NCBI RefSeq assembly: GCF_004346225.1
Contig: NZ_SMAJ01000011.1
Coordinates: forward strand, 62,001-126,000
Reading direction: 5' to 3'
Length of the DNA: 64,000 bases
DNA from: Paralcaligenes ureilyticus
Lineage (GTDB): Bacteria; Pseudomonadota; Gammaproteobacteria; Burkholderiales; Burkholderiaceae_B
Shown here: in pieces, positions 1-9,007 of the stretch
How positions within the stretch are numbered: position 1 is the stretch's first letter
Layout: the number at the start of each line of letters is the position of its first letter
Translations under genes and position numbers: made by a program
The notes under the pieces: model-generated
Seen by the model: only the letters and a program-made list of their open reading frames with translations
Told to the model about the DNA's origin: nothing
The model's database searches: none

Positions 1-125
1 TCCATTACGAGCACGAGGAAATCTACAAAGCCATACGGCTGCAAAACTCCCTGGTCGCCAGCAGCGCTATGCAGATGCATCTGAACAACAGCGCCGAGCG
101 CTTGCGCTCTACATTGAACAACTGA
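1..125 (+). CDS. GntR-family regulator, FCD domain, C-terminal fragment
   Basis: This is the last 40 codons of a gene cut by the left edge, ending in TGA at 123-125. The visible peptide (HYEHEEIYKAIRLQNS...AERLRSTLNN) has the helix and the His followed by an 'A(I)R..N...A...M..HL' pattern typical of the FCD ligand-binding domain that ends FadR-type GntR regulators. The DNA-binding part is outside the window. It is encoded 113 bp upstream of kdgD on the same strand, and an inverted repeat lies between them, so it probably controls sugar-acid catabolism including kdgD (inference). Confidence 0.75.
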   Translation, partial: HYEHEEIYKAIRLQNSLVASSAMQMHLNNSAERLRSTLNN

Positions 126-161
126 ATCCGCACGTCACCTAAGCAGGAAGCGTCGATTCAA

Positions 162-174
162 GTTATACGATAAC
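162..174. promoter_or_regulatory. Operator-like inverted repeat upstream of kdgD
   Basis: GTTAT-ACG-ATAAC is a perfect 5+5 bp inverted repeat in the short gap between the FCD regulator and kdgD. Sites of this form are characteristic of FadR/UxuR/ExuR-like GntR regulators (family knowledge). Binding by the upstream regulator is inferred from position only. Confidence 0.5.
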
Positions 175-238
175 CGATAAGTAATCAGCCCTTGATTAAT
201 CTATCGCCCGACACATAAAACCGAATTGGAGAACCCAG

Positions 239-1150
239 ATGGACCCCCAGAAACTCAAGGCACTGCTCAGCTCCGGCTTGCTGTCCTTCCCGTTGACAGA
301 CTTTGACGAACGCGGCGACTTCAACGCCGATGGATACCGCAAACGCCTGGAGTGGCTGATTCCGTATGGCGCCACGGCCTTGTTCGCCGCCGGAGGCACC
401 GGCGAATTCTTCTCGTTGACCGGCCGCGAATACCCGGCCATCATCAAGACCGCCGTCGATACCTGCCGCAATCAGGTGCCCATTATCGCCGGCGCAGGCG
501 GCGCTACCCGCTTTGCCATCGAATGCGCGCAAGCGGCGCAAAAAGCCGGTGCCGACGGCATATTGCTGCTGCCGCACTACCTGACCGAGGCCAGCCAGGA
601 AGGGCTGGCGGCGCATATAGAGCAAATTTGCAAGAGCGTAAACATCGGCATCATCGTGTACAACCGCGCCAACTCACGGCTGGCGCCCGACACGCTGGAA
701 AAACTGGCGGCGCGCTGTCCCAATCTCATCGGCTTTAAAGACGGTGTAGGCCATATCGAGAAGATGTCGGCCATTCACCTGCGCCTGGGCGACCGGTTGT
801 GCTATCTGGGCGGGCTGCCCACAGCCGAAGTCTATGCGGCCGCCTACAAGGCGCTGGGCACGCCGGTGTATTCGTCAGCCGTCTTCAACTTCATTCCCAA
901 GACCGCCATGGCGTTCTATAAAGCGGTCGAATCGGACGACATGGCCACGCAGCACAAGCTGCTCAGGGAATTTTTCCACCCCTACCTGGAAATCAGGAAT
1001 CGCGTGCCGGGATATGCCGTCAGCATCGTCAAGGCCGGCGCCGCGCTGGTGGGCCATAATGCCGGCCCGGTACGCGCTCCGTTAACCGATTTGACGGCTG
1101 GGGAAAGAGAGCAGTTGAAAGCGTTGATTGATCGGGTAGAGCCGCAGTAG
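239..1150 (+). CDS. kdgD: 5-dehydro-4-deoxyglucarate dehydratase
   Basis: Cytosolic class I aldolase-fold enzyme that dehydrates and decarboxylates 5-dehydro-4-deoxy-D-glucarate to 2,5-dioxopentanoate (alpha-ketoglutarate semialdehyde) and CO2, a step in D-glucarate/galactarate use. The 303-residue protein has the DapA/NAL-superfamily GGTGE turn (about residues 52-56), the Tyr of VYNR (Y141) and the Schiff-base Lys of GFKDG (K167). Its length matches KdgD. The ATG is preceded by a GGAG box. The usual neighbours (semialdehyde dehydrogenase, glucarate dehydratase) are not visible and would lie upstream of the window if present. Other DapA-superfamily members are possible but the overall sequence fits KdgD closely. 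Confidence 0.93.
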   Translation: MDPQKLKALLSSGLLSFPLTDFDERGDFNADGYRKRLEWLIPYGATALFAAGGTGEFFSLTGREYPAIIKTAVDTCRNQVPIIAGAGGATRFAIECAQAAQKAGADGILLLPHYLTEASQEGLAAHIEQICKSVNIGIIVYNRANSRLAPDTLEKLAARCPNLIGFKDGVGHIEKMSAIHLRLGDRLCYLGGLPTAEVYAAAYKALGTPVYSSAVFNFIPKTAMAFYKAVESDDMATQHKLLREFFHPYLEIRNRVPGYAVSIVKAGAALVGHNAGPVRAPLTDLTAGEREQLKALIDRVEPQ

Positions 1151-1156
1151 GCGGCA

Positions 1157-1181
1157 GGAAGAGGCGTCAATCGCCTCTTTG
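1157..1181. terminator. Hairpin terminator between convergent kdgD and small membrane protein
   Basis: AAGAGGCG and CGCCTCTT (1159-1166 and 1172-1179) form an 8-bp stem with a 5-nt loop directly after kdgD, followed by a short T run. The stop codon of the converging minus-strand gene lies in the loop, so the hairpin may serve both strands. Confidence 0.55.
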
Positions 1182-1442
1182 GCACGTCTTGCGAAAATGT
1201 TCACCGTTCCTCAAACCCAAGGCATTCTGTAGCTCTTGCCGGGATAGATCGGTCGGCAAGACCCGTATTACCTTTTCAACTTCCGGGGTGACTTCCGGGC
1301 CGTCGGGCTTCGGCTTTTGCAGTTCGAAGTAGACGCGCAAGCTCGTTGGCAGGAGATAATCAAGTCCCTGAATAGTCATGATCGTAATGAGGAACAGTGC
1401 GGCCATGGCGCTTCGTTGCCAAGTGTTCGTCATAGCGCTCAT
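1167..1442 (-). CDS. Small single-pass membrane protein of unknown function
   Basis: About 91 residues from ATG 1442 (ATG 1433 is an alternative; neither has a strong ribosome binding site). The N-terminal third contains one hydrophobic stretch (AALFLITIM, then a polar break and LDYLLP) and the remainder is hydrophilic and charged, so a signal-anchor protein with a cytoplasmic or periplasmic tail is likely. I do not recognise a family. It lies just downstream of the tRNA-Ala gene on the same strand and converges on kdgD. It could be a spurious reading frame, but the hydrophobic profile looks real. Confidence 0.5.
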   Translation of the reverse strand: MSAMTNTWQRSAMAALFLITIMTIQGLDYLLPTSLRVYFELQKPKPDGPEVTPEVEKVIRVLPTDLSRQELQNALGLRNGEHFRKTCQRGD

Positions 1443-1529
1443 CGGCCACGTTGAGTTGGAGTCGCTACGTGAGCGTTGCGGGAGATAGATACAAAAACGC
1501 CCAACCAAGAACGGTCAGGCGTAGATGTT

Positions 1530-1605
1530 TGGTGGAGAAGAGGAGGATCGAACTCCCGACCTCTGCATTGCGAACGCAGCGCTCTCCCAGCTGAGCTACT
1601 TCCCC
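1530..1605 (-). tRNA. tRNA-Ala (anticodon CGC)
   Basis: The minus strand folds into a full cloverleaf of 76 nt including encoded CCA. The acceptor stem is GGGGAAG/CTTCTCC with the G3:U70 wobble pair that identifies alanine tRNAs. The D arm (GCTC...GAGC), the T arm with GTTCGAT, and an anticodon stem CTGCG/TGCAG around the loop TTCGCAA give anticodon CGC, reading GCG. A TAGAAT box 12 bp upstream (1617-1622) is a plausible -10 element. Confidence 0.95.
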
Positions 1606-1624
1606 GTGGGAACGACATTCTAGC

Positions 1625-1664
1625 AAATTGGCGCCGGTCGTGGGGGCGGAGGCGCCAATTTTTT
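1625..1664 (-). terminator. Hairpin after the Na/Pi cotransporter gene
   Basis: AAATTGGCGCC (1625-1635) and its perfect complement (1651-1661) form an 11-bp stem 14 bp beyond the stop codon of the minus-strand transporter gene. The T tract is stronger on the plus strand, where there is nothing obvious to terminate. The hairpin overlaps the region where the tRNA-Ala -35 box would lie, so the assignment is moderate. Confidence 0.45.
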
Positions 1665-1677
1665 AAAAGGATCGCCC

Positions 1678-3339
1678 CTATCCTTCGGTATCGCGCACGC
1701 GGTTGGGCAATAGTTCGTTGTGCTTGGCCAGCACCGGATAGGCGGCGGCACCGACCAGATAGGAATTGACGGACTTTATATCGCGCAGGATTTCAAGGTA
1801 AAACGAGCCTACGTCGGCGGATTCGACCTGCCCGGACTTGATGCGGCCAAGCTGGCGCTCGGCGGCGGCCGATTCGACGGCTCGGAACTGGTCTTTTTCC
1901 AACGCCAGGTGACGGGCGCTTTTCAGGTCTTCGGCGACAAACAGTGCGGCGGTCTGGCGCTGGTTGCGTATCAGCCGGTCAAGAATATTGGTCAGTTCTT
2001 CGCGCTGCTCCGGGTTTAGCACCCAGCCCTTTTTACGCAAAGTCGTAGTGTGCCCAAGCAGCCCGGTGGTGGTAATGCTGGCCGCGTGCGTGATGTTCGA
2101 TGAGAATGTCAGGATTTCGTCCAGGCGGCGGTGGTCGTCGACGTTCATGTTTTCTTGGTCGAGCGTAGCCAGGTAGGTGGTGATGAGGCCGTCCAGATGG
2201 CTGACCGCATTGTTGATTTCGCGTGCGGGAGCAATACGGTGCCGGTTGTCGCGCCGAAAGCCCGCGCGCACCACGTTGAGCAAGGTTTGAAGCATGTCCG
2301 ACAGGCGCAGCGCTTCGCGTGCCGCATTGCCCAGCGCCACGGCAGGTACTTCGTGCGCCGATTCGTCCAGGTAAAGAGGCTTGCTGGGGTCGTTGGGATC
2401 GATGCGTTTGGGCATCCAGCGAACCAGCAAACGAGTGTAGGGTTTGAGCAGCGGCAGGAAAATAAGCGCCGCCACAACATTGAACAGGCTATGGAAGTTC
2501 GCGACGTTGCGGGCAGGGTCCGCGGACAGGTGGCTCATTGCCTGGGGGAGCCAGGGCAGCAGGACTAGCCCGATGAGGCAGGCAACGATGCGCAGGCCCA
2601 GATTGCCCATGGGCAGGCGCTTGGCGGCTGGGTCGGTGCCGGTCACGCCTTCAACCAGCGGATTGATGGAAGTGCCCAGATTTGCGCCCAGAACCAGCGC
2701 ATATGCCACGGGCGGAGTCACCAGGTTGTGGCTGGCCAGCGACATGATCAGTACAACGACGGCAACGCTCGAGTGCGAGGCCCAGGCCAGCGCAGTGGCC
2801 AGCAGCAAGGCAATGAAAGGCTGCGTAGCCAGTGCATCGAGTATTGTTTCCAGCAAGGCCGAGTGCTGGATGGGCGCAAACAGCGTGACCAGCTCGTGCA
2901 GCGAAAGCAGCAACAGCCCCAGACCGATGAACACGCGCCCCAGATCGCGTCGGCGTCCGGGCTGGTTGCGCCGGAATAACCAGACCCCCACCAGTATCAT
3001 CAGAGGCGCCAGGGCCGTCAGATTGAATGACAGCAGTTGAACGATAAGCGTTGTGCCGACATTGGCCCCCAGCATGGCCGCCAGTGCGGGCGTCAGCGCC
3101 ACCAGGCCGCCGGCGGCAAAACCGGTAATCATCAGGCCGGTTGCCGTGCTGCTTTGCAGGGCGGCCGTAATGCCCAGCCCGGCGGTAAAAGCACGCAGGC
3201 GAGTACCCAGGGCGTGTCCGAGCACAGCGCCCAGCGCCGCCCCGAAGGCTCGTTGCACACCGCTTTGCACCATATGCACACCCCATAGCAATAATGCTAT
3301 GTAGCCGGCAAAATCCAGGAGTGTGAGGACGTCGGTCAT
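1678..3339 (-). CDS. Na/Pi cotransporter family protein with C-terminal PhoU-like domain
   Basis: Inner-membrane sodium-coupled phosphate carrier of the PNaS (SLC34-like, YjbB/NptA) family, 553 residues. The two inverted-topology repeats show the family signatures QSSTATG (about 62-68) with GANVGTT (91-97), and a second HSSV plus LGANLGTS pair near 188 and 219. From about residue 340 a soluble helical PhoU-like domain follows, a common architecture in proteobacteria. Some members export rather than import phosphate. It stands alone between tRNA-Ala and a REP repeat. A phoU gene at 48960-49685 is unlinked. Confidence 0.88.
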   Translation of the reverse strand: MTDVLTLLDFAGYIALLLWGVHMVQSGVQRAFGAALGAVLGHALGTRLRAFTAGLGITAALQSSTATGLMITGFAAGGLVALTPALAAMLGANVGTTLIVQLLSFNLTALAPLMILVGVWLFRRNQPGRRRDLGRVFIGLGLLLLSLHELVTLFAPIQHSALLETILDALATQPFIALLLATALAWASHSSVAVVVLIMSLASHNLVTPPVAYALVLGANLGTSINPLVEGVTGTDPAAKRLPMGNLGLRIVACLIGLVLLPWLPQAMSHLSADPARNVANFHSLFNVVAALIFLPLLKPYTRLLVRWMPKRIDPNDPSKPLYLDESAHEVPAVALGNAAREALRLSDMLQTLLNVVRAGFRRDNRHRIAPAREINNAVSHLDGLITTYLATLDQENMNVDDHRRLDEILTFSSNITHAASITTTGLLGHTTTLRKKGWVLNPEQREELTNILDRLIRNQRQTAALFVAEDLKSARHLALEKDQFRAVESAAAERQLGRIKSGQVESADVGSFYLEILRDIKSVNSYLVGAAAYPVLAKHNELLPNRVRDTEG

Positions 3340-3464
3340 GGGCTCGGTTGCGCGTGAGCGATAGGGCTTTTGTTAAAGGAATCTGGTTCGAGTCTGACTA
3401 TACATTAGTATTGGTGGGCGACATAGTTGTCGTCATGCGAGGATGGCGTACGTGTTGTGCCGAC

Positions 3465-3490
3465 GGCAGCCACAAGGGCTGCCGCTACAA
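3465..3490 (-). repeat. GTAG-headed REP repeat (GGCAGCC class), single copy
   Basis: On the minus strand it reads TGTAGC followed by stem arms GGCAGCC and GGCTGCC around a CTTGT loop. It lies 22 bp downstream of the htpX stop codon and upstream of the Na/Pi gene start. It is one of about 22 copies in the window. Confidence 0.9.
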
Positions 3491-3512
3491 ACACAGACGA
3501 AAACAAAACGAG

Positions 3513-4394
3513 TTACGCCACCCGCATGGTTTGCAGGGCCTGGATGCGGGCCGCCAGCGGTGGGTGCGACGCAAAGATGGCGCTGATGGCTTGTGCGCCG
3601 GCGATGCCCGAGGCCTGGAATGTTTTGGGCAGCTCTCCAGCCTGAACGCCGCCCAGGCGCGCCAGTGCATGGATCATCGGTTCGCGCGCGCCCAGCAAGT
3701 GCGCCGATCCCGCATCGGCGCGGTATTCGCGGCGGCGTGAAAACCACGCCACGATAACCGAGGCCAAAATGCCGAAGACGATTTCGCAGACGATCACCGT
3801 CGCGTAGTAGCCCAGGCCTACATCCTTATCGTTTTTAAGCAGAACCCGGTCGACAAAATAGCCGATGACGCGCGCCAGAAATACCACAAAGGTGTTGACC
3901 ACGCCCTGGATCAGCGTAAGCGTAATCATGTCGCCGTTGGCCACGTGGCTGATCTCGTGGCCCAGAACAGCGCCGATCTCTTCTTCTGTCATGCTCTCGA
4001 GCAGGCCGCTCGAAACGGCCACTAAAGCATTGTTTTTAAAGGCGCCGGTGGCAAATGCGTTGGGCTCGCCCTCGTAGATGGCGACTTCGGGGTGGCCGAT
4101 TCCGGCACGGTCCGCTAACTGATGAACGGTATCAACCAGCCAGGCCTCGCGGGCATTGGCGGGCGCTTGCGGATCGATGACGCGCGCGCCTGTGCTGGTT
4201 TTGGCCATCCACTTGCTGATAAGGAGTGAAATAATCGCGCCGGTGAACCCCACCAGTGCAGAAAAAATCAGCAATTGCGATAGGTCGAGCCCATTGGCGG
4301 TCAGATAGCGGCCCACGCCGAGCACATTCATGGTAATGCTTAGCACCACCATGACGGCGATATTGGTCAGTAAGAACAAGAAAATTCGTTTCAT
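3513..4394 (-). CDS. htpX: Membrane zinc metalloprotease HtpX
   Basis: Inner-membrane M48 protease that degrades misfolded membrane proteins together with FtsH. The 293-residue protein begins with two transmembrane segments (about 5-28 and 38-60), then the zinc-binding HEISH at 146-150, and two further hydrophobic segments (about 160-215) before the third ligand region [11 protein letters not shown]. Length and motif order match HtpX. It is monocistronic, with a GGATCC-containing leader upstream; in many bacteria envelope-stress regulators control it, but no such site is visible here. Confidence 0.95.
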   Translation of the reverse strand: MKRIFLFLLTNIAVMVVLSITMNVLGVGRYLTANGLDLSQLLIFSALVGFTGAIISLLISKWMAKTSTGARVIDPQAPANAREAWLVDTVHQLADRAGIGHPEVAIYEGEPNAFATGAFKNNALVAVSSGLLESMTEEEIGAVLGHEISHVANGDMITLTLIQGVVNTFVVFLARVIGYFVDRVLLKNDKDVGLGYYATVIVCEIVFGILASVIVAWFSRRREYRADAGSAHLLGAREPMIHALARLGGVQAGELPKTFQASGIAGAQAISAIFASHPPLAARIQALQTMRVA

Positions 4395-4544
4395 GTCAGG
4401 ATCCCCCTGTTATATGAAGCCATTATGGCGACTACCCATCTGGGGGCAGCCAGCCGCATTTAAAGCCCGGGCTTCAAAAAATTACCCGCGTTGCGGAGTA
4501 TAGTATCGACTTCCTCAAATCGCCTCTGAATTTCGGTTAAGTGC

Positions 4545-5444
4545 ATGCAGTCTCTGTGGATGTTGTTGGCCTGCGTCATGTTTGCAATCATGGGGGCATG
4601 CGTAAAGGTATCGGTCGATTTTGGCGCATCCCTGCCCGAAGTGGTGCTGTTTCGAGGCGTCCCTTCTGTCATTTTTCTGTTTCTGTGGGCCAAGTCGAGC
4701 CGCAGAACTATTGCCCCCACCAGCTGGAAATTGCACTTCTGGCGTAATGTCTCGGGCGTGACCTCGATGTGGCTGGGCTTTTACGCTCTGGCCGAATTGC
4801 CCTTGTCCACCGCTATCAGCCTGAATTACACGGCGCCTTTGTTCATCGCCGGCTGGATGCTGGGTTGGGGCGGTTCGCAGCGCGATCCGGTTCGAATCAT
4901 TGCCGTCGTGTTTGGGTTCCTGGGGGTTGTGGGGGTTTTACGGCCCAGCATCGGACACGATCATTTGCTTGCCGCTACCCTGGGCCTACTGGCCGGAGCC
5001 TTGTCCGCTGTGGCGATGATGCAGATCCGTGAACTGGGGCGCGTGGGCGAACCCGAGTGGCGTACGGTGCTGATTTTTTCGGCTTGTGTATGCGCGACGA
5101 GTTTCGTCGGGCTGGGTTACGAGGGTTTCCGGCCCTTGAATGCGACGGCGTGGCTGGCCTTGATTGGCATTGGCGCTTGCGGCATGGTTGGTCAATTGGC
5201 CATGACGCGCGCCTTTGGGCTAGGGTCGGCCCTGCTGACGGCCGCGCTGCAATACACGACGATTATCTTTGCCGCCGTGCTGGGGATTGTATTCTGGGGC
5301 GATCGCCCCGATATCCTGGCGTGGGGCGGAATGGCGCTTATCATCCTTTCGGGCCTATTGTCCATTTGGCGCACGTATAGCGAAGATCGCGTCATGCGCG
5401 ACATTACATTGCCGGCGGCCGAGGCCGCCGGCGTAGCAGAATAG
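4545..5444 (+). CDS. DMT-superfamily (EamA) transporter
   Basis: Inner-membrane carrier of 299 residues with two EamA repeats and about ten hydrophobic helices. It starts MQSLWMLLACVMFAIMGACVK, which fits a first helix without a signal peptide. The substrate is unknown; family members export amino acids, nucleotides or other metabolites. The gene is 11 bp upstream of sseA on the same strand, so the two are probably co-transcribed, which might hint at sulfur-compound or amino-acid traffic, but this is only inference. Confidence 0.85.
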   Translation: MQSLWMLLACVMFAIMGACVKVSVDFGASLPEVVLFRGVPSVIFLFLWAKSSRRTIAPTSWKLHFWRNVSGVTSMWLGFYALAELPLSTAISLNYTAPLFIAGWMLGWGGSQRDPVRIIAVVFGFLGVVGVLRPSIGHDHLLAATLGLLAGALSAVAMMQIRELGRVGEPEWRTVLIFSACVCATSFVGLGYEGFRPLNATAWLALIGIGACGMVGQLAMTRAFGLGSALLTAALQYTTIIFAAVLGIVFWGDRPDILAWGGMALIILSGLLSIWRTYSEDRVMRDITLPAAEAAGVAE

Positions 5445-5455
5445 GGGAATCAAAA

Positions 5456-6325
5456 ATGTTTAGTCCATTAATCACGGCTCAGGCTTTACAAGCAGGTCTG
5501 GCAACGGGCGAATACCTTGTTTTTGATGTCCGCCACGATCTCAAGGATCATTTGGCCGGCCGTCGCGCCTACGAGCAGGGTCATATACCAGGGGCCCTCT
5601 ATCTGGACCACGAAAATCAGCTGTCGGCGCCCAAAACGGGCCGTAACGGCCGTCATCCCTTGCCTGCGCTGGCCGATTTTTCAGCACTCATGCGCGCGCA
5701 AGGTCTGGTTCCCGAGTCCAAGGTCGTGGTGTATGACGCCGACATCGGCATGTTTGCCGCGCATCTGTGGTGGATGCTGCGCTGGCTTGGTCACGAACAG
5801 GTTGCAGTGCTCGACGGTGGCTGGCAGGCTTGGCTTGCCAGCGGCGCTCCAGCTCAGACCGGGGTCGATCCGGTTCGTGTCGGTGCGCAGCAACCTTTGC
5901 AAATTCCCGCGGCTCGGACTGCCGCAGCCATGCCTATGGTCGACGCCGACGCCGTGCTCGCCAATTTGCGCAAGCCCGTTTTTACGGTGATCGATGCGCG
6001 GGCGAGCAATCGTTATGCCGGTGAGGTAGAGCCCATGGATCCAGTGGCTGGGCATATCCCGGGAGCCTTGAACCGGCCCAACTCGCTGAACTTGCAGGCC
6101 GGCGGCCATTTCAAGACGCCCGCGCAATTGCGCAGCGAGTTCGATGCCTTGCTGGCAGGCCGATCTCCCGCGCAAATCGTGCATCAGTGCGGTTCGGGCA
6201 TAACGGCTTGCCATAACCTGTTTGCCATGGAACTGGCAGGTCTGAAAGGCTCGGCGCTGTACCCGGGTTCGTGGAGCGAGTGGTGTAGCGACGCCACGAG
6301 GCCTGTCGCCCGCGGCGCGAATTAG
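5456..6325 (+). CDS. sseA: Thiosulfate / 3-mercaptopyruvate sulfurtransferase
   Basis: Two-domain rhodanese of 289 residues that moves sulfane sulfur from 3-mercaptopyruvate (or thiosulfate) to an acceptor such as cyanide or thioredoxin. The inactive N-terminal rhodanese domain (about 5-135) carries Asp at the active-site equivalent (VVYDADIG). The C-terminal domain holds the catalytic Cys245 in CGSGIT, the loop pattern typical of mercaptopyruvate sulfurtransferases rather than thiosulfate rhodaneses. A GGGGA box precedes the ATG. It shares an operon with the EamA transporter and ends 2 bp from the convergent Rieske gene. Confidence 0.92.
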   Translation: MFSPLITAQALQAGLATGEYLVFDVRHDLKDHLAGRRAYEQGHIPGALYLDHENQLSAPKTGRNGRHPLPALADFSALMRAQGLVPESKVVVYDADIGMFAAHLWWMLRWLGHEQVAVLDGGWQAWLASGAPAQTGVDPVRVGAQQPLQIPAARTAAAMPMVDADAVLANLRKPVFTVIDARASNRYAGEVEPMDPVAGHIPGALNRPNSLNLQAGGHFKTPAQLRSEFDALLAGRSPAQIVHQCGSGITACHNLFAMELAGLKGSALYPGSWSEWCSDATRPVARGAN

Positions 6326-6327
6326 TT

Positions 6328-7476
6328 CTAAATTTGGGCGCCCATCAGGCGCCGGTACCATTCGTGGAAGTGCTGCATGCCGTCTTCCATAGGAGATTGA
6401 TAAGGCCCGGTTTCGTTCGTGCCCCGCAGCATTAACGCGCGGCGGCCGGCGTCCATGCGTTCGGCGATCTCATCATCTTCGATGGCCGTTTCCATATAGG
6501 CGGCGCGTTGAGCGCGGACGAAATCGCGCTCGAACGCCGCGATGTCTTCAGGATAATAGAACTCGACAATGTTCACGGTTTCCTGCGGGCTGACCGGATG
6601 CAGCGTCGATAACACCAGCACGTGGGGATAGAGCTCGATCATGTGGGTCGGGAAATAAGTGACCCAGACTGCGCCGAACTCGGGCGGCTCGCCCGTGCGA
6701 TATTCCAGCAGGCGATCCTGCCAGTTTTTGTAGGTGGCCGAGCCAGGCTGCTCAAGGCCGCTATGCACGCCGACGCGTTGCGCGCTATACCAGTCGGAGA
6801 ATTCCCAGCTTAAATCCTTGCAGGTTACGAACTGGCCCAGCCCCGGATGGAAAGGGCCGACGTGGTAGTCCTCCAGATAAACCTCGATAAAGGTTTTCCA
6901 GTTGTAGGCGCAGCGGTGCACCTCGACGTGGTCGAGCACATAGTCCGAAAAATCGAATTCAGGCCGTGCGAACAGGGCTGCCAGGTCTTGGGCCGGGTTG
7001 CGGGCGCCTTCGAACAGTAGGCCGTGGCAGTTTTTCAGCGTGAAGTTTTGCAGGCTGGAGCAGGGCGGCTCGTTGAAATGCGGGGCGCCGATCAGATGGC
7101 CCTGCGGGTTGTATGTCCAGCGGTGTACGGGGCACACAATATTGCCGCCCGTGTCGCGCAAGTTGCCGCTGGAGCTGGCCGGATCGCAGACCTTGCCTGC
7201 TTGCCCGCCCAGCATGATGGCCTGGCGATGCCGGCAGACATTCGACAGCAGCTCGACTCCATGGGAATTGCGCACCAGCACGCGGCCTGCGTTCTCGTGC
7301 GTTAATGTGCGCCAGTCTCCGACGTTGGGGACGAGCTTTTCGTGCCCGACATACCGGGCGGAGTGTTTGAATATGAGCTCTTGCTCGTGGGCAAATATGG
7401 TTTCGTCAAAATAGCTGTTGACTGAAAGCTGCGTGCCCGCAGGCGCCAGGTGCGCCACCCGACCGATGTCGGTCAT
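6328..7476 (-). CDS. Rieske non-heme iron oxygenase, alpha subunit
   Basis: Aromatic-ring-hydroxylating-type oxygenase of 382 residues. Rieske [2Fe-2S] ligands are C81-x-H83 and C115-x2-H118; the mononuclear iron site is in EDYHVGPFH (H205, H210, with the carboxylate expected later). The stretch between the two Rieske halves is 31 residues, longer than the usual 15-17, because of an extra Ser/Gly-rich segment around residues 95-108. No reductase or beta-subunit gene is adjacent, so electrons must come from elsewhere; the unlinked flavin reductase at 27088 is one candidate. Substrate unknown. It is divergent from xseB. Confidence 0.87.
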   Translation of the reverse strand: MTDIGRVAHLAPAGTQLSVNSYFDETIFAHEQELIFKHSARYVGHEKLVPNVGDWRTLTHENAGRVLVRNSHGVELLSNVCRHRQAIMLGGQAGKVCDPASSSGNLRDTGGNIVCPVHRWTYNPQGHLIGAPHFNEPPCSSLQNFTLKNCHGLLFEGARNPAQDLAALFARPEFDFSDYVLDHVEVHRCAYNWKTFIEVYLEDYHVGPFHPGLGQFVTCKDLSWEFSDWYSAQRVGVHSGLEQPGSATYKNWQDRLLEYRTGEPPEFGAVWVTYFPTHMIELYPHVLVLSTLHPVSPQETVNIVEFYYPEDIAAFERDFVRAQRAAYMETAIEDDEIAERMDAGRRALMLRGTNETGPYQSPMEDGMQHFHEWYRRLMGAQI

Positions 7477-7633
7477 GATTCCCCCCGCCAGAAAAAGATG
7501 CAGGCTACACAGCCTGGTGCGAAGAAAAAACGGACTGGCCGATAAGATTAGATTAAGGTGTGGGATTGTACCCTAAATTCTTGCCTGTAAAACTCGCTTG
7601 CACCCGAGTACAGCAGGCACGACGAGCATCTCG

Positions 7634-7639
7634 TACAAT
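7634..7639 (+). promoter_or_regulatory. Candidate -10 box of the xseB-ispA-dxs transcript
   Basis: TACAAT lies 57 bp before the preferred xseB start. The -35 region is weak. Transcription from here would start near 7646, leaving almost no leader before the ATG at 7651, which favours the downstream ATG at 7696 as the xseB start. Confidence 0.4.
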
Positions 7640-7695
7640 TCGGTTGAGAGATGATTCGGACGCCGTTTTGTTGCGTCTATTTTTGGAAACCTACG

Positions 7696-8001
7696 ATGGG
7701 TGATAAAAGCACCGGTAATGCCGGTAAGCCGCTTAAGACTTCTGACGAAGGCGCGGCGCTATCGGGCGTGGCTGCGCTGCCCCAGGATTTTGAAACCGCA
7801 CTGGCCGAGCTTGAGGCTCTGGTTGCGCAAATGGAAGATGGCCAGTTGCCGCTGGAGCAGTCATTGGCCGCCTATGAAAAAGGGGTGGAACTGGCTCGCA
7901 TTTGCCAGCAGCGCCTTGATTCGGCCGAGCAGCAGGTCAAGGTCTTGCAAGGTAATCTGCTCAAGCCTCTGGCCGATACCTCCGGTATGACCGAGGATTA
8001 G
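7696..8001 (+). CDS. xseB: Exodeoxyribonuclease VII small subunit
   Basis: Small helical subunit of the ExoVII nuclease that degrades single-stranded DNA with XseA. The core FETALAELEALVAQMEDGQLPLEQSLAAYEKGVEL...C..L is the XseB helical hairpin. ATG 7696 (MGDKSTG) has a GGAA box at suitable spacing and gives 101 residues; an in-frame ATG at 7651 would add 15 unlikely residues. The gene is followed after 2 bp by ispA, the standard xseB-ispA-dxs order. Confidence 0.92.
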   Translation: MGDKSTGNAGKPLKTSDEGAALSGVAALPQDFETALAELEALVAQMEDGQLPLEQSLAAYEKGVELARICQQRLDSAEQQVKVLQGNLLKPLADTSGMTED

Positions 8002-8003
8002 GC

Positions 8004-8918
8004 GTGGGCGCTCCGAAAGTTGATTTTCCCGCCTGGCTGGCCGGACGCGTGCGCCACATCGAGGCCGTGCTCGATCAGGTATTGCCCGAGGCGGGCGCCT
8101 TGCCCGAAACGCTGCATCAGGCGATGCGCTATGCGGTCATGGGCGGCGGCAAGCGCGTGCGCGCCGCGCTGGTTTATGCGGCGGGCCAGGCGTGTCGCGC
8201 AACAGATACGGCAACCACAATACAGGACATGGCGCTCGATCATGCCGCTGCGGCCGTTGAGTTGGTACACGCCTACTCGCTCGTCCACGATGACTTGCCG
8301 TGCATGGATGACGATGCCTTGCGGCGGGGCCGGCCGACTCTGCATGTTCGGTACGACGAAGCCACTGCGATGCTTGCCGGCGACGCGCTGCAGCCTTTGG
8401 CGTTCGGGTTGCTGGCGCAGATGCCGATCGCGCCTGCGCTGATTGTGCAGGCGGTGCAAATTCTGGCTCATTCGGCCGGCAGCCTGGGAATGGCGGGTGG
8501 CCAGGCGATCGATTGCGCGAGTGTGGGCAGCGTACTTACGCGTGAAGAGCTCGGCACTATGCACAGCATGAAAACGGGCGCCATGCTGGGAGCCAGCGTG
8601 CTTCTGGGCGGCATTGTGGCAGGCGCCAGCTCGACCGCGCGCGAGGCGCTCGAGTCGTACGCGGCGGCGGTTGGCCTGGCGTTCCAGGTGGCCGACGATA
8701 TCCTCGATGTCACCTCGGATACGGCCACGCTGGGCAAGACGGCCGGCAAGGATGCGCTGGGCAACAAGCCTACCTATGTATCGTTAATGGGCCTGGATGG
8801 TTCGCGGCAGTTCCTCGAGGCCTTGCATGCCGACGCCCGGGCAGCGATCTTGCCGCTGGGCACCGCGGCGGCGCGTTTGGACGAAATCGCCGACTATATC
8901 GTAGGCCGCAATCATTAA
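8004..8918 (+). CDS. ispA: Farnesyl diphosphate synthase (polyprenyl synthetase)
   Basis: Trans-prenyltransferase that condenses IPP with DMAPP and GPP to make farnesyl-PP, precursor of quinones, undecaprenyl-PP and here also of squalene (hpnCDE at 40-43 kb). 304 residues from a GTG start at 8004, with a GAGG box inside the end of xseB. The first Asp-rich motif DDLPCMDDD is at 96-104, including the two-residue insertion of bacterial FPP synthases, and the second, DDILD, is at 231-235. It is translationally linked to xseB and followed by dxs. Confidence 0.95.
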   Translation: MGAPKVDFPAWLAGRVRHIEAVLDQVLPEAGALPETLHQAMRYAVMGGGKRVRAALVYAAGQACRATDTATTIQDMALDHAAAAVELVHAYSLVHDDLPCMDDDALRRGRPTLHVRYDEATAMLAGDALQPLAFGLLAQMPIAPALIVQAVQILAHSAGSLGMAGGQAIDCASVGSVLTREELGTMHSMKTGAMLGASVLLGGIVAGASSTAREALESYAAAVGLAFQVADDILDVTSDTATLGKTAGKDALGNKPTYVSLMGLDGSRQFLEALHADARAAILPLGTAAARLDEIADYIVGRNH

Positions 8919-9007
8919 GCCTTAAAATAGCGGTATGCGGCGCTTGCGGCGTTACGTATTTATTAATTCATTGCCTTTGGGCGTTCGCTGTCCACCGACC
9001 TATTTGT

